From Meiothermus granaticius NBRC 107808 (GTDB lineage: Bacteria > Deinococcota > Deinococci > Deinococcales > Thermaceae): a DNA stretch of 35,907 nt. Where the stretch lies: contig NZ_QWLB01000033.1 of the NCBI RefSeq assembly GCF_003574355.1, positions 1 through 35,907 on the forward strand, written 5' to 3'. Positions within the stretch are counted from its first letter, which is position 1. The number at the start of each line of letters is the position of its first letter. The notes under the pieces are model-generated. The model saw nothing but the letters and a program-made list of their open reading frames with translations, searched no databases and was not told where the DNA came from. The position numbers were made by a program, and so were the translations under genes. Positions 1-6,528 of the stretch are shown here, one piece after another.

Positions 1-108
1 CCCCGGCACCCCCCACAGCCCCTTCCATTTGGGGGTTCGGACGATGAGCACACGACCAGAGGGCCCCTGCACCAACGCGGCAACGGTGGGAATCGGATAG
101 AGCTCCAT
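1..108 (-). CDS. Nudix hydrolase, N-terminal fragment (cut by window edge)
   Basis: Reading leftward from an ATG at 108 gives about 36 residues beginning [13 protein letters not shown] and ending GLWGVPG. The pattern of a beta strand, then [18 protein letters not shown]-like residues, is the usual lead-in to the Nudix box of NUDIX hydrolases, which cleave nucleoside diphosphates linked to another moiety. The Nudix box itself (GX5EX7REUXEEXGU) would lie beyond the left edge, so activity and substrate cannot be judged. The gene is downstream of irrE on the same strand with a gap of about 90 bp and might be transcribed with it. Confidence 0.7.
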   Translation of the reverse strand, partial: MELYPIPTVAALVQGPSGRVLIVRTPKWKGLWGVPG

Positions 109-198
109 ACCGGCTGAACTTACGCCCCCCCACGCAAAACGAAGGTAGCGGAGCTTACCGCTCGCACGCCCTCAGGCTCGAGCCCCACCCCCTGGCAC

Positions 199-918
199 TC
201 AGTTCATCTGCTCCCTGAACACCGCATAGACCCGCCCACCCTTGGAGAACGCCTCGAGGGCATAGGGGATCCGCTGGCCCGGCAGGGGAGCGCTCCCCTT
301 GTAGGGCAGCGCGGTCTCCAACACCAGCGCCAAGGGGTGGCCTTTGGGCACCTGGGCCTCCCGGCGCACCCGGTCGAGCATCTTCTCGTTTCTGGCGCTG
401 AAGAACACCCGCATCGGCTTACCCCCCGCCACCAGCACCAGGCTGGGGCTGGGGCCATACTCGGCCAGGGCGATGATGGCCACCTCTTCAGAGACCTGGT
501 GCTCCTCTGCCAGCTCTGGAATCAGCCGGGGGCTCTGCCCCCGCTTGGCCATGCCGGCCTCCACCGCCTCCCGAGGCAGCAGCATCTCCGCCGCCCCCAG
601 GTTGCATAGGGCCTCGAGCTGGGCCTCGAGCTCCTGCCCAGCATAGGCCTCGTGCAACTCGGACAGCAGATCGTCATCCCGGTAGATCAGGCAGTGCATC
701 ACCTCATGGGCCAGGGTAAAGCGCTGACGCTTGGGGGACTGGCCCTCGGCGATCAAGATGGTCTGGGTGTTGAAGTCAAAAGCCCCGTCCTGATCATTGG
801 GGAAGCGGGTGTAGGCCAGGCTGGCCCCAATGCCCCCGATCAGCCGCTCTGGGGTCAGAGGGGCTTGAGCCTTGCGGTAGGCTCGGGCCAGCTCGAGGGT
901 GCGTTCACGCAGGTTCAT
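199..918 (-). CDS. irrE: IrrE/PprI-type DdrO-cleaving metalloprotease
   Basis: A protein of 239 aa starting at ATG 918 (an upstream ATG at 1005 only adds sequence overlapping the preceding gene). It contains the COG2856/ImmA-IrrE zinc motif HEVMH at residues 71-75, preceded by RQRFTLA, and a likely third zinc ligand E102 in LEALCN. The blocks DGAF, RQRFTLAHE, DDLLSELHEAY and LEALCN align by eye with Deinococcus IrrE, so this is closer to IrrE than to phage ImmA. The C-terminal part (about 150-239) matches the position of the IrrE GAF-like sensor domain but is shorter than in D. radiodurans. In Deinococcus, IrrE is activated after irradiation or desiccation and cleaves the repressor DdrO. Here ddrO lies two genes upstream. 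The start is 4 nt after the stop of the GyrI-like gene with no clear ribosome-binding site, suggesting translational coupling. Confidence 0.88.
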   Translation of the reverse strand: MNLRERTLELARAYRKAQAPLTPERLIGGIGASLAYTRFPNDQDGAFDFNTQTILIAEGQSPKRQRFTLAHEVMHCLIYRDDDLLSELHEAYAGQELEAQLEALCNLGAAEMLLPREAVEAGMAKRGQSPRLIPELAEEHQVSEEVAIIALAEYGPSPSLVLVAGGKPMRVFFSARNEKMLDRVRREAQVPKGHPLALVLETALPYKGSAPLPGQRIPYALEAFSKGGRVYAVFREQMN

Positions 919-922
919 GGAG

Positions 923-1390
923 CTACCGGAGGGCGATATAAACCGAAACTCGGGTGAGGTCCTCGTAAATCTCGTAATCGTAGCTGAAGGCCCGCCGTGG
1001 GGCATCCGGCCGTGCGAAATACCCCCGGATGGCCTCCCAGGTTTGCCGCAGGGCTCCGGGCAACTCCCCTTCGGCGGTAAACACCAGGTAGCGCCCCCCT
1101 GGAACAGCCAGGCCCTTTAGCCCCGCCGGGACCTCCCTCAGGTCGGGAACCTGATACCCCGCCAGCAGCGAGTAGGCCCCATTCTCGTCGCCCTGATAGG
1201 CATGGTAGACCCCAAAGAGCTTGCCCTTGGCCATCCGCGGAAGGCCCTCCAAGCGCGGGTCGCGGTGCACCTGGGCCCACAGGCCGGGGATTCGGGCCGT
1301 AGCCGGATCGGCCTCGAGGGCCGCCGAGGTGCGGACCTCAAGGCCCAGCACATAGAATCCGCCCTCTTGGCTCAGTACGGGCTGGCCCAT
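923..1390 (-). CDS. GyrI-like / AraC-type effector-binding domain protein
   Basis: The ORF is open from TTG 1444 and ATG 1438, but I prefer ATG 1390. It gives 155 aa, the size of stand-alone GyrI-like proteins, starts just before the domain (MGQPVLSQEGGFYVLG), and has a purine-rich AAGGGAAGGGG upstream. The protein has the GyrI/AraC_E_bind fold pattern: a first half ending at a dimer-like helix, then GVYHAYQGDENGAYSLLAGYQV, PGGRYLVF and the terminal D-Y-E-I-Y strand with a conserved Tyr-Glu pair. Such domains bind hydrophobic or cationic small molecules, and E. coli GyrI (SbmC) protects DNA gyrase. There is no HTH, so it is not itself a DNA-binding regulator. It lies between ddrO and irrE. 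Its ligand or partner is unknown. Confidence 0.72.
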   Translation of the reverse strand: MGQPVLSQEGGFYVLGLEVRTSAALEADPATARIPGLWAQVHRDPRLEGLPRMAKGKLFGVYHAYQGDENGAYSLLAGYQVPDLREVPAGLKGLAVPGGRYLVFTAEGELPGALRQTWEAIRGYFARPDAPRRAFSYDYEIYEDLTRVSVYIALR

Positions 1391-1398
1391 AAACCCCT

Positions 1399-1404
1399 TC
1401 CCTT
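1399..1404 (-). promoter_or_regulatory. Possible internal -10 for the GyrI-like/irrE genes
   Basis: On the minus strand TATCCT lies 8 nt upstream of ATG 1390, within the purine-rich leader. No convincing -35 is present 17 nt upstream. It could allow irrE and the GyrI-like gene to be transcribed without ddrO. Confidence 0.3.
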
Positions 1405-1443
1405 CAGGATACCGGCCCGTCACGGGCGGCAAAAGCATAGCCA

Positions 1444-1468
1444 AAGCCGAGGGTTAGGCCCTCGGCTT
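1444..1468 (-). terminator. Stem-loop between ddrO and the GyrI-like gene (terminator or attenuator)
   Basis: A perfect 10-bp stem (AAGCCGAGGG / CCCTCGGCTT) with a 5-nt loop lies 11 nt after the ddrO stop codon. On the minus strand it is followed only by a short T run (TTTGG), so it may be a leaky intrinsic terminator that lowers expression of the downstream genes relative to ddrO. It also makes translation from TTG 1444 or ATG 1438 unlikely. Confidence 0.6.
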
Positions 1469-1478
1469 CAGGCCGGGC

Positions 1479-1871
1479 TTAGCCCTCGAGGACCCGCTTG
1501 AGGTGTAGAAAAATCTCGTACCAGTCGCGCTTGGACTCAGGGCGCTTCCCCCGCAGCTCAATTCGTGCCAGGGTCTCTTGCCAGGCCGGGGTGATCTCCG
1601 CACCCAAAACAGGATCGGACATCAGCTCCGCCAACCCTCGGGGCAAGGAGGCTTCAGTGCGGTCCCCGTAAAAATCCACCGGGGCCAGCAGGTCGTTGAC
1701 GCTCACCTCGTAGGAGCTGGCCAAGGTCTGCAGCGTGTCCAGAGAGGGATTGGTGCGCCCCCGCTCCAGATCCGAGAGGTAAGGGACGCTGAGGCTGCTC
1801 TTGTCGGCCAGGTCCTTAAGACGCCAACCGCGCTGGCTGCGCAGTTCACGCAAACGTTCAGCTAGGGTCAT
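1479..1871 (-). CDS. ddrO: DdrO-type XRE-family repressor of the damage response
   Basis: A 130-aa protein from ATG 1871; an in-frame TTG at 1907 would overlap the -35 box. Residues 3-62 form a Cro/CI-type HTH ([35 protein letters not shown]). The C-terminal part [33 protein letters not shown] and [14 protein letters not shown] is the characteristic DdrO dimerisation domain, which ordinary XRE regulators lack. Length matches Deinococcus DdrO (about 129 aa). By my residue count the Leu-Arg pair in RIELRGKRP is L106-R107, the position at which IrrE is known to cut D. deserti DdrO. The expected role is repression of DNA-repair genes through RDRM sites and of itself, relieved by IrrE cleavage. 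Confidence 0.92.
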   Translation of the reverse strand: MTLAERLRELRSQRGWRLKDLADKSSLSVPYLSDLERGRTNPSLDTLQTLASSYEVSVNDLLAPVDFYGDRTEASLPRGLAELMSDPVLGAEITPAWQETLARIELRGKRPESKRDWYEIFLHLKRVLEG

Positions 1872-1878
1872 GGTTCTG

Positions 1879-1907
1879 ACTCTAGCATAATGCCCCTTTA
1901 TGGTCAA
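1879..1907 (-). promoter_or_regulatory. ddrO promoter (leaderless type)
   Basis: On the minus strand TTGACC (1907-1902), a 17-bp spacer and TAGAGT (1884-1879) are followed 7 nt later by the ATG of ddrO. This spacing predicts a transcript beginning at or next to the start codon, as for many Deinococcus-Thermus genes. Confidence 0.75.
1886..1902. promoter_or_regulatory. 17-bp palindrome inside the ddrO promoter spacer
   Basis: CATAA-N7-TTATG occupies the -35/-10 spacer of the ddrO promoter. It has the same half-site letters and spacing as an RDRM but with the arms exchanged, so it is a candidate autoregulatory operator or a coincidence of AT-rich promoter sequence. Confidence 0.4.
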
Positions 1908-1912
1908 GTCGT

Positions 1913-1931
1913 AATGCCTGTTCCAGGCATT
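1913..1931. repeat. Perfect inverted repeat upstream of the ddrO -35
   Basis: AATGCCTG-TTC-CAGGCATT has perfect 8-bp arms and a 3-nt centre, immediately upstream of the ddrO -35 box. AGGCAT occurs again at 1937-1942. This is a good candidate binding site for a dimeric regulator, possibly the Lrp-like neighbour or another factor. Confidence 0.5.
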
Positions 1932-1946
1932 GCGCTAGGCATATTA

Positions 1947-1963
1947 TTATGTTATCATCATAA
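1947..1963. promoter_or_regulatory. RDRM-like operator (radiation/desiccation response motif)
   Basis: TTATG-TTATCAT-CATAA is 17 bp and fits the Deinococcus RDRM architecture as I recall it (TTATG-N7-CATAA). The arms extend to a perfect 7 bp on each side (TATTATG / CATAATA, 1945-1965). The site is 76 bp upstream of the ddrO start and 121 bp upstream of the divergent Lrp-like gene, so DdrO binding here could control either or both. Confidence 0.7.
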
Positions 1964-1978
1964 TATAGGGTAAATGCT

Positions 1979-1994
1979 ACGACGGGGGCGTCGT
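1979..1994 (+). other. Small hairpin in the leader of the Lrp-like gene
   Basis: ACGACG-GGGG-CGTCGT is a perfect 6-bp stem with a tetraloop between the RDRM-like site and the gene at 2085. It could fold in the 5' leader. The rest of 1995-2080 shows no clear motif apart from GGAGG at 2076-2080. Confidence 0.35.
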
Positions 1995-2084
1995 CCTTAT
2001 CCCCTCCGCGTCCCCGTGCTTCAACCCCTATTCCGTCCCACCCTACCCAAAGCCAGTTAAGGACCTAGGCCCAGCGGAGGCGAT

Positions 2085-2420
2085 ATGTTGCGGGAAGCCC
2101 TGATGGCGATGATGGAAATGAAAGCCCGACAGGCGCACTTGCTCGAGGAGGCTCGGGTGATGCAGTTGCTCCACCGGGCTCGGCACAGCGAGGCCCCCCA
2201 AAAGGTCTCGGCGTATGTCTTCGTCTCGGCTTGCCAGCCCAAGCGGGTGGCCTGGGCCTTACGCCGCATCCCTGGGGTACTCAAGGCCGACGCCCTTTCG
2301 GGCACCTCGGAAGCCCTGCTGGTGGTGGAGCAAAGGAGCCTCGAGGAACTACACCATCTGCTCTACAGGGTGGAGTCCATTCCTGGGGTGCAGAAGGTCT
2401 TGGTTAGGTTTGCGGCTTGA
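2085..2420 (+). CDS. Lrp/AsnC ligand-binding (RAM) domain-like protein
   Basis: A 111-aa protein from ATG 2085 with GGAGG 5 nt upstream. Residues 1-35 are a helical, Met/Arg-rich segment without a recognisable HTH. Residues 42-110 (AYVFVSACQPKRVAWALRRIPGVLKADALSG, ALLVVEQRSLEELHHLLYRVESIPGVQKVLV) have the beta-alpha-beta-beta-alpha-beta pattern of RAM/ACT domains, including the repeated IPGV turns. RAM domains bind amino acids and form oligomers. Lacking an HTH, the protein may act as a sensor or partner rather than as a DNA-binding regulator. It is divergent from ddrO across the RDRM-like site and ends 5 bp from the convergent nitroreductase gene. Confidence 0.65.
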   Translation: MLREALMAMMEMKARQAHLLEEARVMQLLHRARHSEAPQKVSAYVFVSACQPKRVAWALRRIPGVLKADALSGTSEALLVVEQRSLEELHHLLYRVESIPGVQKVLVRFAA

Positions 2421-2425
2421 TAAAA

Positions 2426-3373
2426 CTAGAGGCCGTGGGGTTTGGGGGCTTTTAAAAGCGCCTGGGCCAGGACCTCACCGGGTCTGTCCTCTCCACGAGG
2501 GGTCCCTCCGGGTTCGGGCTCGAGCCAGGCCGAGCCCGGCTGCAGCCGGACCGCGCCCCACCCCTGGGCCAAGGCCCCCTCGATCAGTTCCCCCAGGGAG
2601 CCCGCCTCGATCCCCTCAGCCTGCAACCGCTTCAACGGCTCCGCAGGCAAATCCGGGTCGAACCCCGCCCGGGCCACGTAGCGCTGGTACGGAGGTTCCC
2701 GCCGCTCCATGGTGCCCCCCGCGGCAAAGTAGCGCGAGAGCACCCGGTACCAATCCCCGGAACGGGTGATCGGGCGCATATCGACATAGGCGGCCTCGAG
2801 CTCCTCGGGGCGGTAGGCCCTGTAGCGGTTTTCATGAACCACCAGCTCCCGCCTCAGCCGGGGCCGGGGGGCCGGGGCCTCGTCGGGAACCCCCACGCAC
2901 AACCCCGCCACAGGGAACACCCCCTCCGGCAAACCGCACAGCTCACCGATGGCCTCGATGTGATTGAGCACCCCCCCAATCCAGCAAATGCCGTAGCCCA
3001 GGCTCTCCGCCATCGTCGCCAGGGCGCTTCCCGCCAGCACCGCATCCGCGATGGCAAAGTGGGCCGCGGTACGGGGCCAGTACCCCCAAACCCCTCCCCT
3101 GAACTCGAGCATCCGCCGCAGGCGATAGACATCCGCCAGCACCAAAAAGAACTCAGCGGCATAGGCAATGTGGGGGTTGTCGGAGAGTTGGGCAATGCGG
3201 TCGCGCAGTTCCCGGTCGGTAATGCGCAGCAGGGTGTACATCTGGGCGGTGGCGTCGGTCGGGGCGCGCTGGGCCGCCAGGAGCAGCTTTTCTAGATCCC
3301 CTGGGCGCAAGGGCTCAGGCTTGAACCGGCGCACGCTGGCCCGGGTCTGGTAGAGCTCGAGTAGGTTCTTCAC
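2426..3373 (-). CDS. NfsA-like NAD(P)H nitroreductase / flavin reductase
   Basis: About 315 aa from GTG 3373, in frame with an ATG at 3403. I prefer the GTG because the family begins with an LLELYQTRASVRRF-type motif, and because TAGGCT lies 7 nt upstream, a leaderless arrangement. The N-terminal 190 residues are a nitroreductase-family FMN fold (R-x-S-x-R-x-F, AAQRAPTDATAQ, GYGICWIGGVLN), with VAGLCVGVPDE as in NfsA-type enzymes that reduce nitroaromatics, quinones or FMN with NAD(P)H. The last 100 or so residues include RYFAAGGTMERREPPYQRY, similar to the NfsA C-terminal lid, and a weakly conserved tail. The substrate is not predictable. Confidence 0.75.
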   Translation of the reverse strand: MKNLLELYQTRASVRRFKPEPLRPGDLEKLLLAAQRAPTDATAQMYTLLRITDRELRDRIAQLSDNPHIAYAAEFFLVLADVYRLRRMLEFRGGVWGYWPRTAAHFAIADAVLAGSALATMAESLGYGICWIGGVLNHIEAIGELCGLPEGVFPVAGLCVGVPDEAPAPRPRLRRELVVHENRYRAYRPEELEAAYVDMRPITRSGDWYRVLSRYFAAGGTMERREPPYQRYVARAGFDPDLPAEPLKRLQAEGIEAGSLGELIEGALAQGWGAVRLQPGSAWLEPEPGGTPRGEDRPGEVLAQALLKAPKPHGL

Positions 3374-3428
3374 GCCCCAAAGCCTAAATCCTGAATCGCC
3401 CATGAAGTGTGGCTGAAGGCATTTGTAC

Positions 3429-3458
3429 TTGTTGGCCGGTTTGAGAAGTGCTTAGGAT
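3429..3458 (+). promoter_or_regulatory. Candidate promoter of the cytochrome c gene
   Basis: TTGTTG (3429-3434), an 18-bp spacer and TAGGAT (3453-3458) lie upstream of the gene starting at 3478. The match is moderate. Confidence 0.4.
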
Positions 3459-3477
3459 GATAGGCGAGGTGAAGCGT

Positions 3478-3921
3478 ATGCGCAGAGGAGTGATGTTCCT
3501 GGTGTTAGCCGCCCTAGCCCCCCTGGCCCTGGCCCAGCCCAGCCCGGTCTACCAGCAGTGCCAGGGCTGCCATCAGGCCAACGGGGCCGGAATTCCCGGA
3601 GCCTTCCCGCCCTTGGCCAAGCACACCCCCGATATCCTGGCGGCGAAGGGCGGGCGGACCTATCTGATCCAGGTGCTGCTCTACGGGTTGCAGGGGGAAA
3701 TCAACGTCAAGGGCCAGAAATACAACGGGATGATGCCGGGCTGGAGCCAGCTCAGCGATGCCGAGATCGCCGCAGTGCTCAACCATATCTCCACCCAATG
3801 GGGCGACCAATTCCCCGCCGGACAAAAGCCCTTCACCGCAGCCGAGGTCAAGGCCCAGCGAGGAACCAAGCTCACCCCCCAGCAGGTCTACTCCAATCGC
3901 CAGAAGCTCGGGCTGAAGTAG
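3478..3921 (+). CDS. Secreted c-type cytochrome (single haem)
   Basis: 147 aa from ATG 3478, chosen because GAGGTG lies 6 nt upstream and because the protein then starts with a typical signal peptide (MRRGVMFLVLAALAPLALA). One haem motif CQGCH follows at about residues 28-32. The candidate axial methionine is in the segment YNGMMPGWSQLSDAEIAAVLNHIS, typical of class I cytochromes c. The protein is predicted to be exported and to carry electrons at the outer face of the membrane. It has no adjacent oxidase or dehydrogenase, so its partner is unknown. It converges with pilD, 3 bp apart. Confidence 0.85.
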   Translation: MRRGVMFLVLAALAPLALAQPSPVYQQCQGCHQANGAGIPGAFPPLAKHTPDILAAKGGRTYLIQVLLYGLQGEINVKGQKYNGMMPGWSQLSDAEIAAVLNHISTQWGDQFPAGQKPFTAAEVKAQRGTKLTPQQVYSNRQKLGLK

Positions 3922-3924
3922 GCT

Positions 3925-5043
3925 TCAGCGCGCCCCGATATAGCCCAGATACCAGGCGATGAGGTCCTGGCCAAAGAAGAAGGCCACCAGCCCCCCCAGG
4001 GCCAGGTAGGGGCCAAAGGGAATTTTGTTCTCACCGGTCATTCGGCGCACCACCAGGCCGATGACCGCCCCGGCCACCACCGCGAGGAGCAGGGCCACCC
4101 CCAGGTTGGCCACCCCCAGCCAAGCCCCCAAAAACCCCATCAGGATCACATCGCCAAAGCCCATCGCCACCACTTCATCCCCGTCGTCGGTCTGCGCCGA
4201 CGGGTGGCGCCATTCCTGGACCCACCAGTAAATCCCGCCGGCCAGGGCCAGCCCCCCTGCGCTCAACAGCCAGGCCCTGAGGCTCGAGAGCGGGGTTAGG
4301 CCCCAGCCTGGGATCAGCAGGGCCACCAGCGGCCCCAACACCGCCAGGCCCAGGGCCAGCGCATCGGGAATCCGAAAGGGCTTGGGGCTGCGCAGGTTGA
4401 AGGCCACATTGAGAAACCCCGCCACCAACCCCGCGGCGGGCCCCAGCCAGGAGCCTACCGCCGCGGCCAAGTTGATCTGTGGGTATCCCCAGGGCGGGGT
4501 CCAGGCGTTGTTCCGGCCCCGCAGCATCAGGAGCACCCCAAACGCGTTGATCATGGCCAGGAACCCCGCACCGATCAGGGCCCCATCCAGGGCCTGCGAG
4601 AAGGGCTGGGGGTATCCCAGCAGCCTAGCCCCCAGAAGCCCCAGGGCAAGGCCACCGTAGTTGAGCCCCCAGGGAAGCTCGTAGGTGTCGAGGTCAATAA
4701 AGGCCAGGGCTATCAGCAGGGCGATAAACCCCCAGATCAGCAGCAGCCCAGGAAACTCCGGGCGCAGAAGAGCCGCAGCCGCAAAGAGAACCCCAGTCAG
4801 GGCTTCCACCAGGGGGTAACGAATGGCGATGGGGGCTTGGCAGTTGCGGCAGCGCCCCCTTTGGGCCACCCAGGAGAGGATGGGCACAAGTTCAAGGGGG
4901 GTCAGGGTATGGCCACAATGCGGGCAACGCGAGCGGGGCCAAACCACGGAAAGCCCCGCTGGAAGGCGGTAGATCACCACATTGAGAAAGGATCCGATCA
5001 CCGCACCGATCACAAAGGCAAAGAGCGCCAGTAACCCAGTCAC
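3925..5043 (-). CDS. pilD: Prepilin peptidase / N-methyltransferase, enlarged form
   Basis: 372 aa from GTG 5043. TAGAAT (5055-5050) sits 6 nt upstream, so the mRNA is probably leaderless. The N-terminal module GSFLNVVIYRLP plus the zinc cysteines C40, C43, C65 and C68 is the A24 methyltransferase-associated domain. The catalytic aspartates are in AFIDLDTYELP and in AMGFGDVILMGFLG. The protein cleaves and N-methylates type IV prepilins in the inner membrane, supporting pili and natural competence. It is longer than most family members (about 220-290 aa) because of extra membrane segments between the two catalytic aspartates. pilF lies nearby on the opposite strand. Confidence 0.92.
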   Translation of the reverse strand: MTGLLALFAFVIGAVIGSFLNVVIYRLPAGLSVVWPRSRCPHCGHTLTPLELVPILSWVAQRGRCRNCQAPIAIRYPLVEALTGVLFAAAALLRPEFPGLLLIWGFIALLIALAFIDLDTYELPWGLNYGGLALGLLGARLLGYPQPFSQALDGALIGAGFLAMINAFGVLLMLRGRNNAWTPPWGYPQINLAAAVGSWLGPAAGLVAGFLNVAFNLRSPKPFRIPDALALGLAVLGPLVALLIPGWGLTPLSSLRAWLLSAGGLALAGGIYWWVQEWRHPSAQTDDGDEVVAMGFGDVILMGFLGAWLGVANLGVALLLAVVAGAVIGLVVRRMTGENKIPFGPYLALGGLVAFFFGQDLIAWYLGYIGAR

Positions 5044-5049
5044 CGGCTC

Positions 5050-5055
5050 ATTCTA
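5050..5055 (-). promoter_or_regulatory. pilD -10 element, leaderless
   Basis: TAGAAT on the minus strand, 6 nt before the GTG start of pilD. Confidence 0.55.
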
Positions 5056-5161
5056 GGCCAGGCCACTCCCCATCCCTGTGATAATCGGGTGGACTCGAGC
5101 CCCTTGCGCGTCAGGGTCGGGGTTCTTCCTGGATGAAGCCGGGCTGAAAAGCGGGAGCCGC

Positions 5162-5167
5162 TATAGT
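5162..5167 (+). promoter_or_regulatory. pgeF -10 element, leaderless
   Basis: TATAGT lies exactly 6 nt before the ATG at 5174, so the transcript should begin at about the start codon. I see no good -35. Confidence 0.55.
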
Positions 5168-5173
5168 TGAAGC

Positions 5174-5929
5174 ATGCTGACCTCGCCACTCATCCCCGTT
5201 CCTCACGGTTTTACCACTCGAGAGGGCGGGGTCTCTGAAGGGGCTTATGCCAGCCTGAACCTCTCCGCCTTCACCGGCGATGCCCCCGAGCGGGTCGCGG
5301 AAAACCAGCGGCGGGTGCTGGAGCGCTTCGGTCACCCTCCGGTGGCGTTGCTCAATCAGCAGCACGGCACCGTGGTTCACGCCGTGGAGGAGGCCGGGGT
5401 CTGGGAGGGGGATGGCCTGCTCACCCACCAACCGGGGCTGCTCTTGCGGGTAGGGGTCGCTGACTGCTACCCGGTGCTGCTCTACGACCCAGTCCACAAC
5501 GCGATCGGGGCACTACACGCGGGCTGGCGGGGCAGTGTTGGGGGGATTTTGCCCAAGGCCCTCGAGAGGCTCCGGGAACGCTACGGCAGCCAGCCCGAGG
5601 ACCTGCGGGTGGCGGTAGGGCCGGGGATCAGCGGGCCGAACTTCCAGGTCGGGCCGGAGGTGATCGAGTGGGTGGAGCAGGCTGGGCTGGGGGCGCGGCT
5701 CCCCTCTGGAGCCCCGATCTACTGGCCCGACCCACACACCGCCGGGAAGTACCGCCTGGACCTCGAGGCCGTACTGCGGCAGCAGGCCCTGGGGGCCGGG
5801 GTCCAGCCCCAAAACTACTGGGCCCTGGGGGCTTGCACCTATGCCGATGGGCGCTTCTTCTCTCACCGCCGTGACCAAGGCCGCACCGGGAGGATGTGGG
5901 CCCTGATTCAGCTTCCGCCGCTGGGGTAG
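5174..5929 (+). CDS. pgeF: PgeF/YfiH (DUF152) family purine nucleoside phosphorylase / multicopper-oxidoreductase-like protein
   Basis: 251 aa, the usual family length. Metal or catalytic residues are visible in NQQHGTVVH, GVADCYPVLLYD and ALHAGWRGSVGGI, the three signature blocks with the conserved His, Cys and His. Family members have been reported as purine nucleoside phosphorylases/adenosine deaminases, as laccase-like enzymes, and (E. coli YfiH) as peptidoglycan editing factors that limit misincorporation of serine. Which activity applies here cannot be told from sequence. The gene precedes yqeG and pilF on the same strand, but each of the first two has its own -10 box. Confidence 0.85.
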   Translation: MLTSPLIPVPHGFTTREGGVSEGAYASLNLSAFTGDAPERVAENQRRVLERFGHPPVALLNQQHGTVVHAVEEAGVWEGDGLLTHQPGLLLRVGVADCYPVLLYDPVHNAIGALHAGWRGSVGGILPKALERLRERYGSQPEDLRVAVGPGISGPNFQVGPEVIEWVEQAGLGARLPSGAPIYWPDPHTAGKYRLDLEAVLRQQALGAGVQPQNYWALGACTYADGRFFSHRRDQGRTGRMWALIQLPPLG

Positions 5930-5981
5930 GCCTCTCCCCCAGCGTTACTTAAATAACCCGGCTCCCGTTACCTCTATTGGC

Positions 5982-5987
5982 TACACT
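5982..5987 (+). promoter_or_regulatory. yqeG-like gene -10 element, leaderless
   Basis: TACACT lies 6 nt before the GTG start at 5994. Confidence 0.5.
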
Positions 5988-5993
5988 AAAGGG

Positions 5994-6485
5994 GTGCTCC
6001 GACCGAAGGCCCAGCTCACCTCCGTTACCCAGCTAACCCCGCAGTGGCTCGCCGAGCGGGGGCTGCGGGCGGTGCTGCTGGATCTGGACAACACCCTGAT
6101 CCCCTATAAAACCTACGGCGAACCCCCGAAGAAGGTGCTCGAGTGGCTGGAGGCCCTGCGTGAGACCGGGATCGAGGTGCGCCTGGTCTCCAATGCCCTC
6201 TCTGGGCGGGTGCGCTACTGGAGCCAGAAGCTGGGCGTGCCGGGGTATGGGCCGGTAGGCAAGCCCTGGTTTGGCTACGCCGGCGCGATCCGCGACCTCG
6301 AGCTCTCCCCCCAGGAGGTGGCGGTGGTGGGGGATCAGGTCTTCACCGATATCTTGGGTGGTAACCTGGTAGGTGCCTACACCGTGTTGGTGACCCCCCT
6401 TTCGGACAGAGATCTGATGTATACCCGCCTGGTGCGCAAGCTCGAAGCGCTGGTGCTGGGGCGCAAACAAGGGACGTACTTATGA
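5994..6485 (+). CDS. YqeG family HAD IIIA-type phosphatase
   Basis: 163 aa from GTG 5994, supported by the -10 box 6 nt upstream. HAD motif I is DLDNTLIPY, motif II is LVSNA, and motif IV is AVVGDQVFTDILGGN. The lead-in with LTPQWLAERGLRAVLLDLDNTL is typical of the YqeG family (about 170 aa). YqeG members dephosphorylate small substrates; some are annotated as phosphatidylglycerophosphate phosphatases. The gene ends 43 bp before pilF. Confidence 0.85.
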   Translation: MLRPKAQLTSVTQLTPQWLAERGLRAVLLDLDNTLIPYKTYGEPPKKVLEWLEALRETGIEVRLVSNALSGRVRYWSQKLGVPGYGPVGKPWFGYAGAIRDLELSPQEVAVVGDQVFTDILGGNLVGAYTVLVTPLSDRDLMYTRLVRKLEALVLGRKQGTYL

Positions 6486-6528
6486 AGCATAGCGGTTGGG
6501 TCAGCGAAGCAGATGGAGGAATTGGCTA

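Noticed and set aside
144-162. Small inverted repeat between irrE and the Nudix fragment as a terminator
   Set aside because: The stem is only 4-5 bp and there is no T run on either strand.
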